From the NCBI GenBank assembly GCA_049472395.1, contig JBLIRR010000026.1, positions 1-64,000 of the forward strand: DNA of 64,000 nt. Reading direction: 5' to 3'. Below are positions 28,950 through 36,599 of the stretch, in pieces. The notes beneath the pieces are model-generated. The model did no database searches. It was given only the letters and a program-made list of their open reading frames with translations, and was not told the origin of the DNA. A program made the position numbers and the translations under genes. The stretch comes from JBLIRR01 sp049472395 (lineage in GTDB: Bacteria; SZUA-182; DTGQ01; JBLIRR01). How positions within the stretch are numbered: the stretch's first letter is position 1; each line of letters starts with the position of its first letter.

Positions 28950-28978
28950 TTGACAAAATTATGAATATGAACTATACT
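28950..28978 (+). promoter_or_regulatory. Consensus sigma-70 promoter for FecR-TPR-barrel gene
   Basis: TTGACA (28950-28955) and TATACT (28973-28978) are separated by exactly 17 bp. The predicted start of transcription is near 28985, giving a leader of about 120 nt to the ATG at 29108. This is the best housekeeping promoter in the window. Confidence 0.75.
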
Positions 28979-29107
28979 CCACCAGAAAAAAGCAGGCATT
29001 TTTTGTCCTGGCTTATGTGAATATGGCTATAAGATCAAGAATTGGCGGGATCGTTCAGGAGAAAGTATGTACATGAGAAAAAGGGTATAAGGGAAATAAA
29101 AATAATA

Positions 29108-32100
29108 ATGAGGGACCGGTTGTTATGTCTGATGCTTATCATACAGGTTCTCCTGGTATGTTCCCTCTCTCCAGGGTCCACCGCAGATAGTTGTGAGCCC
29201 TGGATGGGTAAAATGGTGTCAGTCCAGGGTCTGGCAGAGGTCAAACGGTCTGGTTCCTCCAGGTGGCAACCAATAGAGTTGAATGGCCTTTTATGTGCGG
29301 GTGATACCCTTCACATCCATGAACGAAGCCGCGCAGCTATTGTTTTTCAAAATGGAGCTATGCTCCGTCTCAATCACCAAACCAGCATAACCTTTACACC
29401 GACGGAAAAAGAGAAATCCTTTCTGTTGGAGTTAGTAAAAGGTGCTGTTTATTTTATCAGTCGCTTACCAAGGACTTTAAAGGTTATGACGCCCTTTGTG
29501 AACGCTGCTGTTGAGGGTACTGAGTTTATGGTGCGCGTGGACAAGGAGCAGACGTTACTATCAGTATTTGAAGGAAGCGTTGTGGCGGAAAATCCTGCCG
29601 GGCAATTACTCCTTAGCAGTGGTGAGTCAGCCATTGCCACGGCAGACTGTGCGCCAATAAGCCATCTTGTTGCCCTTTCACTTGACACAGTACAATGGGC
29701 ACTTTATTATCCGCCTGTCCTGGAAACACGACCCGACACAGCACCTGCAACAATCCGTGATTCTGTATATTGCTTTACCCAGGGTGATGTAAAAGGCGCC
29801 TTTTCATTTCTCGATGATCTGCCAAGCGAAAGGCGGGATGTGGCCTTCTACCTCTATGGTGCATCCCTTTTCTTATATGTAGGGCGTGTTGAGAACGCTC
29901 AGGGAAACATCCGGCAAGCATTAAACATGGAGCCGGCCAACGGTTTGGCATTCGCACTGCAATCAATCATTGATGTTACTCAGAATAAGAAAGAGGAGGC
30001 ATTGCTGCTGGCACAGAAAGCAATTGATGGAACACCTGATTCCATCGCTCCATATATTTCTCTCTCGTATGCCTATCAGGCATTCTTTGAATTAGGCAAG
30101 GCGCTTGAGAGCATGTACAAGGCTGTTAAGGTAGATCCTGAAAATGCTTTAGCCTGGGCACGTTTAGCAGAATTGCAGTTATCCCGGGGTGATCTTGATA
30201 AAGCAACAGAATCCGCTGAGAAAGCAGCTACCCTGAATCCCAGGTTAGCTAGAACACAGAGTGTTTTAGGGTATGCCTATCTTTCTAAAATTGACATAGC
30301 AAAAGCTAAAAACGCCTTTGAAAAGGCTATTACATTTGATCAGGCAGATCCGCTGCCGATTCTTGGCCTCGGGCTTGTTGAAATCCATCGCGGCGAAATA
30401 GAGAAAGGCAGAGGCATGCTCGAAATCGCCGCGAGCCTTGATCTTAATAATGCGCTTATTCGAAGTTATCTTGGCAAGGCCTATTACGAGGAAAAACGTG
30501 GTGATCTGGCTGATTCACAGTATATAATGGCAAAGATGCTCGATCCGGATGATCCAACGCCCTGGTTTTATGATGCCATTGGCAAGCAAGCATCTAACCG
30601 TCCTGTAGAAGCTCTGACAAATATCCGAAAGTCTATTGAGCTTAATGATAATCGAGCGGTCTATCGTTCCCGTTTATTGATGGACAAGGATTATGCCGCA
30701 CGTAGTTCCAGCCTGGGAGGAATCTTCAGAAACTTAGGGTTCGAACAACTTGCCCTTTTGGAAGGATCGAAGTCCATCATTACAGATCCCGGCAATTACT
30801 CAGGGCACAGGTTTTTAGCCGATTCTTACAGCGATATGCGAAGGCACGAAATTGCCAGAGTCAGCGAATTGCTGCAATCTCAGTTGCTCCAGCCAATTAA
30901 CATTACCCCAATACAACCTCATCTGGCAGTTAGCGATTTGTTTGTCCCCGAGGGTGCCGGACCGGCTGATGCCGGATTCAATGAGTTCACCCCCCTCTTT
31001 ATGTATAATCGGTCGGCTCTGCATGTATCGGGTGTCTTTGGCTCTCATGAGACTATTGGCGATGAAATAGTCCACTCAGGGCTTCGGGATAAATGGGCAT
31101 ATAGTCTGGGGCAGTATCACTTTGAAACAGAAGGATTTCGGGCCAATAATGACATTAAACACGATATTTACAATGCATATATTCAAAAAGTGCTTTCCCA
31201 TAAAAGCAGTATTCAGGCAGAGTACATCTATCAGGATACAGAAAGCGGAGACCTTCGTTTAAGGTTTGATCCAAACTCTTACGCCCCAAACGATCGACGA
31301 TATATAGATCGGCATACGGGACGACTTGGCTTCCATTACCAACCCTCTGCCCGCCAGGAGATGCTCCTTTCCGCGATATATAGAGATAGATCCCACGAAT
31401 TGTCTGAAACGTATGCGCAGTTCATACCCGGTGCATCGCTTATTGGTAGGGATTCCGATATCATCGATGGTACGGCCTATTCCATCGAGCTACTCTATTT
31501 ACACCGCTTCAATCGTGCAAATCTTATTATTGGTGGTTGTCATTTTGATGAGGACGCAACCTTTTCAGAGGTCAGTAAGCAACTATTTACTATCGATCCG
31601 GACCCTCCGGTAACACTGGTTGATGCTACCTCGCAGGATTTCGATTCCCGCCATGTAAATGCATACGCGTATACAACCATTAAAGTCCGCCATAATCTTT
31701 CTATTATACCGGGTGTGGCGTATGATGATTACGACAGTAAGGTCGTTGACCATGATGAGCTTAGTCCGAAATTTGGGTTCATCTGGGAATTCGTACCCTC
31801 CACGACTCTTCGTGGTGCATGGTTTAAAACCATTAAGAGGCCTTTCGCTGCTAATCAGACAATTGAACCAACACAGGTAGCTGGTTTCAATCAATTCTTT
31901 GATGACATAAATGGATCAAAAACAAAGAGATATGGAATTGCCCTTGAACATGAACTCACGCATGGCATCTTTTCAGGCATAGAATGGAGCCGGCGAGAAC
32001 TCGATATACCAATCATTCTTCCGGATCAAAGCGCTTCGATATTTGAAGATCAGGACGAAAAATTGCATCGTGCTTATTTTTACTGGGCCATTACTCAATA

Positions 32101-32476
32101 CCTTGCATTCAGTGGTGAATATTTCATCGAGAAATTTTATAGGGAAAAGGGTTCTCCGCATGAGCTTTCAACCCACAAGATGCCCTTGGGAATCAACTAT
32201 TATTCACCACATGGATTTATCTCCCAGCTTAAGGCGTACTATGCGGATCAGGAAATAACTGATAATGATTGTATGGATGAGGATAGTTTTTGGGTGGTTG
32301 ATTGGTCTATGGCGTATAGATTAAAAAAGAGACACGGTATTGTGCGCCTTAGCGTAAAGAATTTATTTGATGAGAGTTTTCACTTCCACGACGTGAATTT
32401 CAACACAGGAGAGCCCCTTATTCCCTTTTTTCAGCCGACACGTTACATTTTGTTGCAATTCACGCTTGCGATTTAA
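29108..32476 (+). CDS. FecR domain-TPR-outer-membrane beta-barrel protein
   Basis: The protein has 1122 residues from the ATG at 29108, which starts directly at a signal peptide (MRDRLLCLMLIIQVLLVC). A TTG further upstream in frame (29042) would add a charged extension and is less likely. A FecR domain occupies about 30-160 (VNAAVEGTEFMVRV motif). Tandem TPRs follow (about 215-560), then a beta-barrel of alternating aromatic strands (about 600-1122) ending in LLQFTLAI. The barrel resembles TonB-dependent-receptor-like or PelB/PgaA-like porins without a plug domain. The arrangement suggests a secretion or export porin with periplasmic TPR scaffolding. It sits behind a CHASE2 cyclase, mirroring the 7.9-24.8 kb locus. 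Confidence 0.85.
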   Translation: MRDRLLCLMLIIQVLLVCSLSPGSTADSCEPWMGKMVSVQGLAEVKRSGSSRWQPIELNGLLCAGDTLHIHERSRAAIVFQNGAMLRLNHQTSITFTPTEKEKSFLLELVKGAVYFISRLPRTLKVMTPFVNAAVEGTEFMVRVDKEQTLLSVFEGSVVAENPAGQLLLSSGESAIATADCAPISHLVALSLDTVQWALYYPPVLETRPDTAPATIRDSVYCFTQGDVKGAFSFLDDLPSERRDVAFYLYGASLFLYVGRVENAQGNIRQALNMEPANGLAFALQSIIDVTQNKKEEALLLAQKAIDGTPDSIAPYISLSYAYQAFFELGKALESMYKAVKVDPENALAWARLAELQLSRGDLDKATESAEKAATLNPRLARTQSVLGYAYLSKIDIAKAKNAFEKAITFDQADPLPILGLGLVEIHRGEIEKGRGMLEIAASLDLNNALIRSYLGKAYYEEKRGDLADSQYIMAKMLDPDDPTPWFYDAIGKQASNRPVEALTNIRKSIELNDNRAVYRSRLLMDKDYAARSSSLGGIFRNLGFEQLALLEGSKSIITDPGNYSGHRFLADSYSDMRRHEIARVSELLQSQLLQPINITPIQPHLAVSDLFVPEGAGPADAGFNEFTPLFMYNRSALHVSGVFGSHETIGDEIVHSGLRDKWAYSLGQYHFETEGFRANNDIKHDIYNAYIQKVLSHKSSIQAEYIYQDTESGDLRLRFDPNSYAPNDRRYIDRHTGRLGFHYQPSARQEMLLSAIYRDRSHELSETYAQFIPGASLIGRDSDIIDGTAYSIELLYLHRFNRANLIIGGCHFDEDATFSEVSKQLFTIDPDPPVTLVDATSQDFDSRHVNAYAYTTIKVRHNLSIIPGVAYDDYDSKVVDHDELSPKFGFIWEFVPSTTLRGAWFKTIKRPFAANQTIEPTQVAGFNQFFDDINGSKTKRYGIALEHELTHGIFSGIEWSRRELDIPIILPDQSASIFEDQDEKLHRAYFYWAITQYLAFSGEYFIEKFYREKGSPHELSTHKMPLGINYYSPHGFISQLKAYYADQEITDNDCMDEDSFWVVDWSMAYRLKKRHGIVRLSVKNLFDESFHFHDVNFNTGEPLIPFFQPTRYILLQFTLAI

Positions 32477-32556
32477 GGGCAGATGGAGGGATGAAATTTG
32501 GTGGCATGGAATAAGGAAGTTATGTGCAATAGTAACAGTATAACAAGGAGAGGGTC

Positions 32557-32757
32557 ATGAAACGTTTATTATTACTTTGTCTTATTGGATTTTTTTTATT
32601 TGGGTGCGCATCAGCGATTGGGCTCGTAAACTGCCATCGTGAAGTAGACATCGATGGAGTTAAGATGTGGGATTGTGAGAGACGTTTAATATGTAATGGT
32701 GAATGGAAATATGGGTGTCCCTGCCCCCCGGGCCAGGAACCCTGCCTCACAAAATAA
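32557..32757 (+). CDS. Small cysteine-rich lipoprotein
   Basis: The protein has 66 residues and starts at an ATG preceded by AAGGAGAG. The N-terminus is a lipoprotein signal with lipobox LFGC (Cys17). The mature part has six further cysteines (26, 40, 46, 54, 56, 63), enough for three disulfides or a metal site, and a CPCPPGQ segment. I do not recognise a family. It lies 80 nt after the FecR-TPR-barrel gene and is followed by a strong terminator, so it is probably the last gene of that transcript and could be an accessory of the barrel protein. Confidence 0.7.
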   Translation: MKRLLLLCLIGFFLFGCASAIGLVNCHREVDIDGVKMWDCERRLICNGEWKYGCPCPPGQEPCLTK

Positions 32758-32770
32758 ATACAATAACATC

Positions 32771-32818
32771 TTACATAGTGAAACTGGTGCTCAGCCGGTT
32801 TCACTATGTAATGTTTTT
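32771..32818 (+). terminator. Strong, probably bidirectional terminator
   Basis: A perfect 14-bp stem (32771-32784 with 32798-32811, TTACATAGTGAAAC) and a 13-nt loop are followed by TGTTTTT. The stop codon of the convergent sigma-54 activator lies inside the right arm, and the opposite strand is also T-rich after the stem. It separates the surface-protein region from the polyketide cluster. Confidence 0.85.
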
Positions 32819-34414
32819 GCGGATTTGGTTTATGTGTATTTTATATTTATTAGTGAGTTGGTATATATAAGTCCGATCCATGTTCGCAAGTCGAGCTGCT
32901 TCCGTTACATTGCCATTGGTTCTGGAGAGAATTTTCTTTAAGAATTTCACATCAAGTTCCTTTTCTACCCTTTTTCGTGCCTCTGCTTTTGCTGCCTTTA
33001 ACTCCTCATTAGTGCGTGGAATATTGATAAAATCTTCACAAGCAGTCGGAATTATTATAGAGGGCCGCACATTGTTCATCTCCATTGGCAGATCACCGAC
33101 TCCTATCACAGTGCTTTCACATAAAATCATCGCCTTTTCAATAATATGCTCCAATTCACGGATATTTCCAGGATATGTATAATCACAAAGAATAGCCCGG
33201 GCAGTGCTCTCAATGCCTGAGATTTCTTTTCCAAATCTTTTCGAGTGTAACTGGATAAAGTGATTAATAAGAAGTGGAATGTCTTCTCTTCGCTCTCGCA
33301 ATGAGGGAATCTTTAATTCAAAAACCTTCAGTCGATAGTATAAATCATGACGAAATTTCCCCTCTTGTACCATTCTCGCTAAATCCTGATGGGTCGCCGC
33401 AATCAGCCTCACATCTACGAGGATATTTGCATTGCTTCCAATACGGCGAATTTTACCTTCCTGAAGAATCCTTAGAAGCTTAGCCTGAAGGAGTAATGGC
33501 ATATCGCCAATTTCATCCAAAAAGAGTGTTCCATTGTGGGCTTCTTCAATAAGACCGATTCGTCGGGCGCTCGCACTGCTAAACGACCCCTTTTCATGCC
33601 CAAAGAGCTCACTTTCCAGTAGGCTTCCGGGGATGGCACTGCAGTTTATATCTATAAAGTTCCCCGAAGCACGGGGACTTGAGTTATGAATGGCTTGAGC
33701 TATCAATTCCTTGCCAGTGCCTGATTCACCATATATTAATACCGGCGCACTGGTTTGTGAAACCTTTTGTGAATTTTTAAGAACATTCTTTATTTTATCG
33801 CTTTTTCCGATAATATCTTGAAAGGTATATGATGGTTGAGCGGATTCTCTTAATTGTGACAGGTGTTGATTCTGGCTTTTAAGCAAAGCTATTGCAATAC
33901 AATCTGCAAGAGCAGATAAAAAGGGCATATCGCACTTTTCAAATGCTCCGCTTTTTTTGTTGACCGCCTCAAGGACGCCAAACCTCCCTCCCCTGATATG
34001 TAAAGGAACGCATAAAAGTGATTGTGTTGTACTATTGATAGATTCATCTATTTCTTTATAAAAACGCTCATCCTTTCGAACATCGTGAACCAAAAGGGGC
34101 GTGCATTCATGAAATACCCAACTGGCAATACCCGCATTATCCGGGAAACAGAGCTGTTTTAATCGGTTTTCTCTTTCCTCTGTTTCCTCGGCAACCGTGT
34201 GAAAGAAGAACTTTTTCCCCCTTTGGTCCCATAAAATGATGGAAGCACCCATAACATTTAATGATTTCTTTATTTTTTGCATAATGTATTTAAAAAGAGC
34301 ATCTCTGTTAAAGGTTGAATTAATGGTGTTTAAAATATCATAAAGCGCAGCTTCCTTGTTCCCTAATTCATTCTGAGAAAAATGCCCTTTATTGTTCCAG
34401 GAATAACTCTTCAT
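32804..34414 (-). CDS. GAF-domain sigma-54-dependent transcriptional activator (bEBP)
   Basis: The protein has 536 residues and starts after AGAGGTG. It has an N-terminal GAF sensory domain (about 20-180), an AAA+ sigma-54 interaction domain (about 205-435) and a C-terminal Fis-type helix-turn-helix (about 490-530, GNVTEAARLANMDRTYIYQL). Walker A is GESGTGKE (229-236), and Walker B is in GTLFLDEIGDM. The loop that normally reads GAFTGA reads GSFSSA (276-281), a notable variant of the motif that contacts sigma-54. The gene is divergent from a -24/-12 promoter that reads into the polyketide cluster, with a palindrome in between that could be its enhancer site. It is the best candidate for the cluster's pathway-specific activator. 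The GAF ligand is unknown. Confidence 0.9.
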   Translation of the reverse strand: MKSYSWNNKGHFSQNELGNKEAALYDILNTINSTFNRDALFKYIMQKIKKSLNVMGASIILWDQRGKKFFFHTVAEETEERENRLKQLCFPDNAGIASWVFHECTPLLVHDVRKDERFYKEIDESINSTTQSLLCVPLHIRGGRFGVLEAVNKKSGAFEKCDMPFLSALADCIAIALLKSQNQHLSQLRESAQPSYTFQDIIGKSDKIKNVLKNSQKVSQTSAPVLIYGESGTGKELIAQAIHNSSPRASGNFIDINCSAIPGSLLESELFGHEKGSFSSASARRIGLIEEAHNGTLFLDEIGDMPLLLQAKLLRILQEGKIRRIGSNANILVDVRLIAATHQDLARMVQEGKFRHDLYYRLKVFELKIPSLRERREDIPLLINHFIQLHSKRFGKEISGIESTARAILCDYTYPGNIRELEHIIEKAMILCESTVIGVGDLPMEMNNVRPSIIIPTACEDFINIPRTNEELKAAKAEARKRVEKELDVKFLKKILSRTNGNVTEAARLANMDRTYIYQLTNKYKIHINQIRKNIT

Positions 34415-34548
34415 AGTATATGCACCTCTTTGTTATTATTCACTATTATTCTTTCATTGAGCTTTTATCAAATCCGACACTAGTATAATCCTTTTTGAAC
34501 TTCTGCCCATTCATTGCGCCTCGTATAAAATGACAGTTAATAAATAAC

Positions 34549-34565
34549 GTTAGATTATATCTAAC
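34549..34565. promoter_or_regulatory. Candidate enhancer (upstream activator) site
   Basis: GTTAGAT TAT ATCTAAC is a perfect inverted repeat centred about 170 bp upstream of the -24 element. That is the usual distance for enhancer-binding sites of sigma-54 activators. Binding by the divergent activator is inferred from position and symmetry only. Confidence 0.5.
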
Positions 34566-34723
34566 ACTTTTATAATTCATTGTAAAGATGATAATGAACA
34601 TTACTATTGTCAGAAAAAAACAAACACATTTAATTGCTCTATTATATCTCGAAATCTTAAAAAAACCCATTGATTATTTGTAATCTTTTATAAAACATAT
34701 AATTGCACTCTACCATACTTATT

Positions 34724-34739
34724 TGGCATATTATTTGCT
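34724..34739 (+). promoter_or_regulatory. Sigma-54 (-24/-12) promoter driving the polyketide cluster
   Basis: TGGCATATTATTTGCT keeps the invariant GG (34725-34726) and GC (34737-34738) at the exact 12-bp offset of sigma-54 promoters (TGGCAC-N5-TTGC consensus). Predicted transcription starts near 34750 and runs right. A sigma-54 activator gene lies immediately upstream in the opposite direction. Confidence 0.7.
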
Positions 34740-34786
34740 TTCAATAATCAAACAAGTTAATGAGGGGAATCTCGTATGGCTCTTTA

Positions 34787-34817
34787 CAGTTGAATTGATA
34801 CCTTATTAAGTCAACTG
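34787..34817 (+). promoter_or_regulatory. Leader RNA hairpin
   Basis: CAGTTGA (34787-34793) and TCAACTG (34811-34817) form a perfect 7-bp stem with a 17-nt loop, within the predicted leader about 40 nt after the transcription start. It may be a recognition element for the NusG-like antiterminator. Confidence 0.4.
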
Positions 34818-34913
34818 CGAGAAATTGCGATATAACTCGTTTATTAAACTAATAAAGCAAGGAGCAACACGTCCTATACTATTAAGTTAGGATAGTACAT
34901 CTTCTTATATACA

Positions 34914-34957
34914 TGATTAATCCCACCCAGAGTGGTAATAATCATTTCTATACTGTT
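34914..34957 (+). terminator. Terminator-like hairpin in the leader (attenuator candidate)
   Basis: TGATTA (34914-34919) pairs with TAATCA (34939-34944), and CCAC pairs with GTGG inside it. The stem is followed by TTTCTATACTGTTTTTTAC. It lies between the sigma-54 promoter and the NusG-like gene, where a conditional terminator would need antitermination. The stem has internal mismatches, so strength is uncertain. Confidence 0.4.
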
Positions 34958-35050
34958 TTTTACATTTTATTACTCCATTCGAGTTCTTAAATGGATTTTT
35001 TAGATGTTAGTAATTATTTTTTTATTAATAGCTTAACAATTGGGAGGATT

Positions 35051-35614
35051 ATGACCACAACAATCTATAATCAAATGAGTTTGTCGACTATAAAAGATCA
35101 TGACAACTGGTATGTAGTGCAGACCCTGACAAAAAAAGAACATCATATGAAAGATATAATAGATAATATATTTGATAATTATTTCAATATATTAATACCC
35201 TCAAAAGAGATTTTGCATACCCAAAATGGTGTACTTAAAAAAATAATATGTCCTTTATTTCCTGGTTATCTCTTTTTATATAATAAAATAAATACTTTTA
35301 TTCAAAAATTAGATTCTATAAAAAGAAATCATTATCTAAGACCAGTATGCTTTGATAATACACCAGCTAAGATTAGACCTGAAGAAATGGAATATTTACA
35401 AACTATTACTAATGAACAAGGAATAGTACCTCTGTCACAAGGTATTTTTCATGAGGGTGATAATGTGAGAATATTAGAGGGACCCTTAAAAAATTTAACC
35501 GGAAAAATCTTATTTATAAACAAGAAGAAGCATAAGGCTAAAGTAAATATTAAACTGTTCAATCGAGAAATTAATATTGTTCTAGGATTAAATTTGATGA
35601 GAGAGGTATATTAG
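35051..35614 (+). CDS. NusG-paralogue transcription antiterminator (RfaH/UpxY/LoaP type)
   Basis: The protein has 187 residues. The ATG at 35051 follows GGGAGG, whereas an upstream in-frame ATG at 34991 has no ribosome binding site. The N-terminal NGN domain (about 15-120) includes NWYVVQTLTKKE and CPLFPGYLFLY, the hallmark of specialised NusG paralogues. The C-terminal KOW domain (about 133-185) includes EGDNVRILEGPLKNLTGKI. Such proteins ride with RNA polymerase and suppress termination over one long operon, often a polysaccharide or polyketide cluster. It is the first gene of the cluster and lies behind a leader with hairpins, so processive antitermination of the 28-kb transcript is the natural inference. 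Confidence 0.87.
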   Translation: MTTTIYNQMSLSTIKDHDNWYVVQTLTKKEHHMKDIIDNIFDNYFNILIPSKEILHTQNGVLKKIICPLFPGYLFLYNKINTFIQKLDSIKRNHYLRPVCFDNTPAKIRPEEMEYLQTITNEQGIVPLSQGIFHEGDNVRILEGPLKNLTGKILFINKKKHKAKVNIKLFNREINIVLGLNLMREVY

Positions 35615-35675
35615 GGATTCACCAGTTGAGGGTGTTCGGACTAATAATGTATAAGTAATGAATATGAATATGGAG

Positions 35676-35697
35676 TTGTATCCTTAATCGGATACAA
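35676..35697 (+). promoter_or_regulatory. Perfect 8-bp hairpin before the dehydrogenase gene
   Basis: TTGTATCC and GGATACAA enclose a TTAATC loop, followed by an A-run rather than T-run. It is therefore not a rightward intrinsic terminator. It lies just upstream of the ribosome binding site of the next gene and could be an RNA processing, stability or antiterminator-loading element. Confidence 0.4.
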
Positions 35698-35718
35698 AAA
35701 AATAAAAGGAATAATTTT

Positions 35719-36573
35719 ATGAGTATCAAGACTATTGCTATTATAGGTGCAGGAGTTATGGGAAGCGATGTTGCGCTCGATTTAGCCTGCCATAACCTCA
35801 AGGTCATCCTGAAGGACATCAATGATGATATTCTGGAAAAATCAAAGGAAAGGATCAAAGAGACTTTTCGCATGGTTCAATTTATGAAAAAAGAGTTCAA
35901 GGATATCAGTCTTAATTCTTTTTCCCACAATCTTCATTTTACTACAGAGTACAAGGGATTTGAGCAGGTTGACCTTGTCATAGAAAATATCACGGAAGAA
36001 TGGTCTGTAAAGAAGCGCGTATATCAGGAGTTAAAAGATATCTGTACTTCTTCTCCTTATTATGCGGTGAATACCAGTTGTATATCAATTACCCTTGTGG
36101 CCTCGCTCTTGCCTGCCCCGGACAAGGTAATCGGGGTTCATTTTATGAATCCTGTTCCTTTGAAAAAAATGGTAGAGACAATCAGGGGATTTCATACCTC
36201 AAAAGAAACCGAAGAGGTGATAGTAGAATTCTTGAAATCAATTGGGAAGAATCCTATTGTGGTCAATGACTTACCCGGATTTGTAGCAAACCGTCTCTCT
36301 CACCTTTTTATGAATGAAGCTGCCTTTTTGGTTCAGGATCAAGTAGCAACCCCAGCGAAGATTGATATTATTTTTAAGCAGGCATATGGGCATAAAATGG
36401 GGCCCTTAGAAACAGCTGATCTAATTGGTTTGGATACAGTGGTAAAGTCACTGGAAGTCTTATATGAAAGTTATCAAGATCCGAAGTTTCGATGTTGCCC
36501 CTTATTAAAGAAGATGGTTCATGCCGGATTATTAGGGAAAAAGTCGGGTAAAGGTTTCTATGAGTATAAATAA
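35719..36573 (+). CDS. 3-hydroxyacyl-CoA dehydrogenase-like enzyme of hydroxymalonyl-ACP formation
   Basis: The protein has 284 residues, with a good AAAAGGA ribosome binding site. It has an NAD-binding Rossmann domain with GAGVMG (10-15) and the family signature GVHFMNPVP with H141, then a C-terminal helical domain (about 185-284). Length and layout match 3-hydroxyacyl-CoA dehydrogenases. Beside an FkbH-like protein, a stand-alone ACP and an acyl-CoA dehydrogenase, its likely role is the first oxidation of glyceryl-ACP. This is as in the methoxymalonyl-ACP pathway (FkbK) and the hydroxymalonyl-ACP pathway of zwittermicin. The assignment rests on this context, since the fold alone does not fix the substrate. 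Confidence 0.85.
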   Translation: MSIKTIAIIGAGVMGSDVALDLACHNLKVILKDINDDILEKSKERIKETFRMVQFMKKEFKDISLNSFSHNLHFTTEYKGFEQVDLVIENITEEWSVKKRVYQELKDICTSSPYYAVNTSCISITLVASLLPAPDKVIGVHFMNPVPLKKMVETIRGFHTSKETEEVIVEFLKSIGKNPIVVNDLPGFVANRLSHLFMNEAAFLVQDQVATPAKIDIIFKQAYGHKMGPLETADLIGLDTVVKSLEVLYESYQDPKFRCCPLLKKMVHAGLLGKKSGKGFYEYK

Positions 36574-36599
36574 TAGGATAAAATCTTTTAATTTTTTAC

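Larger units (their letters stand above)
34415..35050. other. Divergent control region of the polyketide cluster
   Basis: This region of about 640 bp lies between the sigma-54 activator and the NusG-like gene. Left to right it holds a 17-bp palindrome, a sigma-54 promoter, and a transcribed leader of about 300 nt with at least two hairpins, one followed by T-rich sequence. No credible gene is present. Confidence 0.7.

Noticed and set aside
29042..29107. Upstream TTG start for the FecR-TPR-barrel protein
   Set aside because: It adds a charged 22-residue extension before a clear signal peptide that begins at the ATG at 29108.
34446..34670. 74-codon hydrophobic minus-strand frame in the cluster control region
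   Set aside because: No ribosome binding site, overlaps the palindrome region, and has no family resemblance; regulatory DNA explains the region better.
35676..35697. Hairpin after the NusG-like gene as an intrinsic terminator
   Set aside because: It is followed by an A-run, not a T-run, on the transcribed strand, so rightward intrinsic termination is unlikely.
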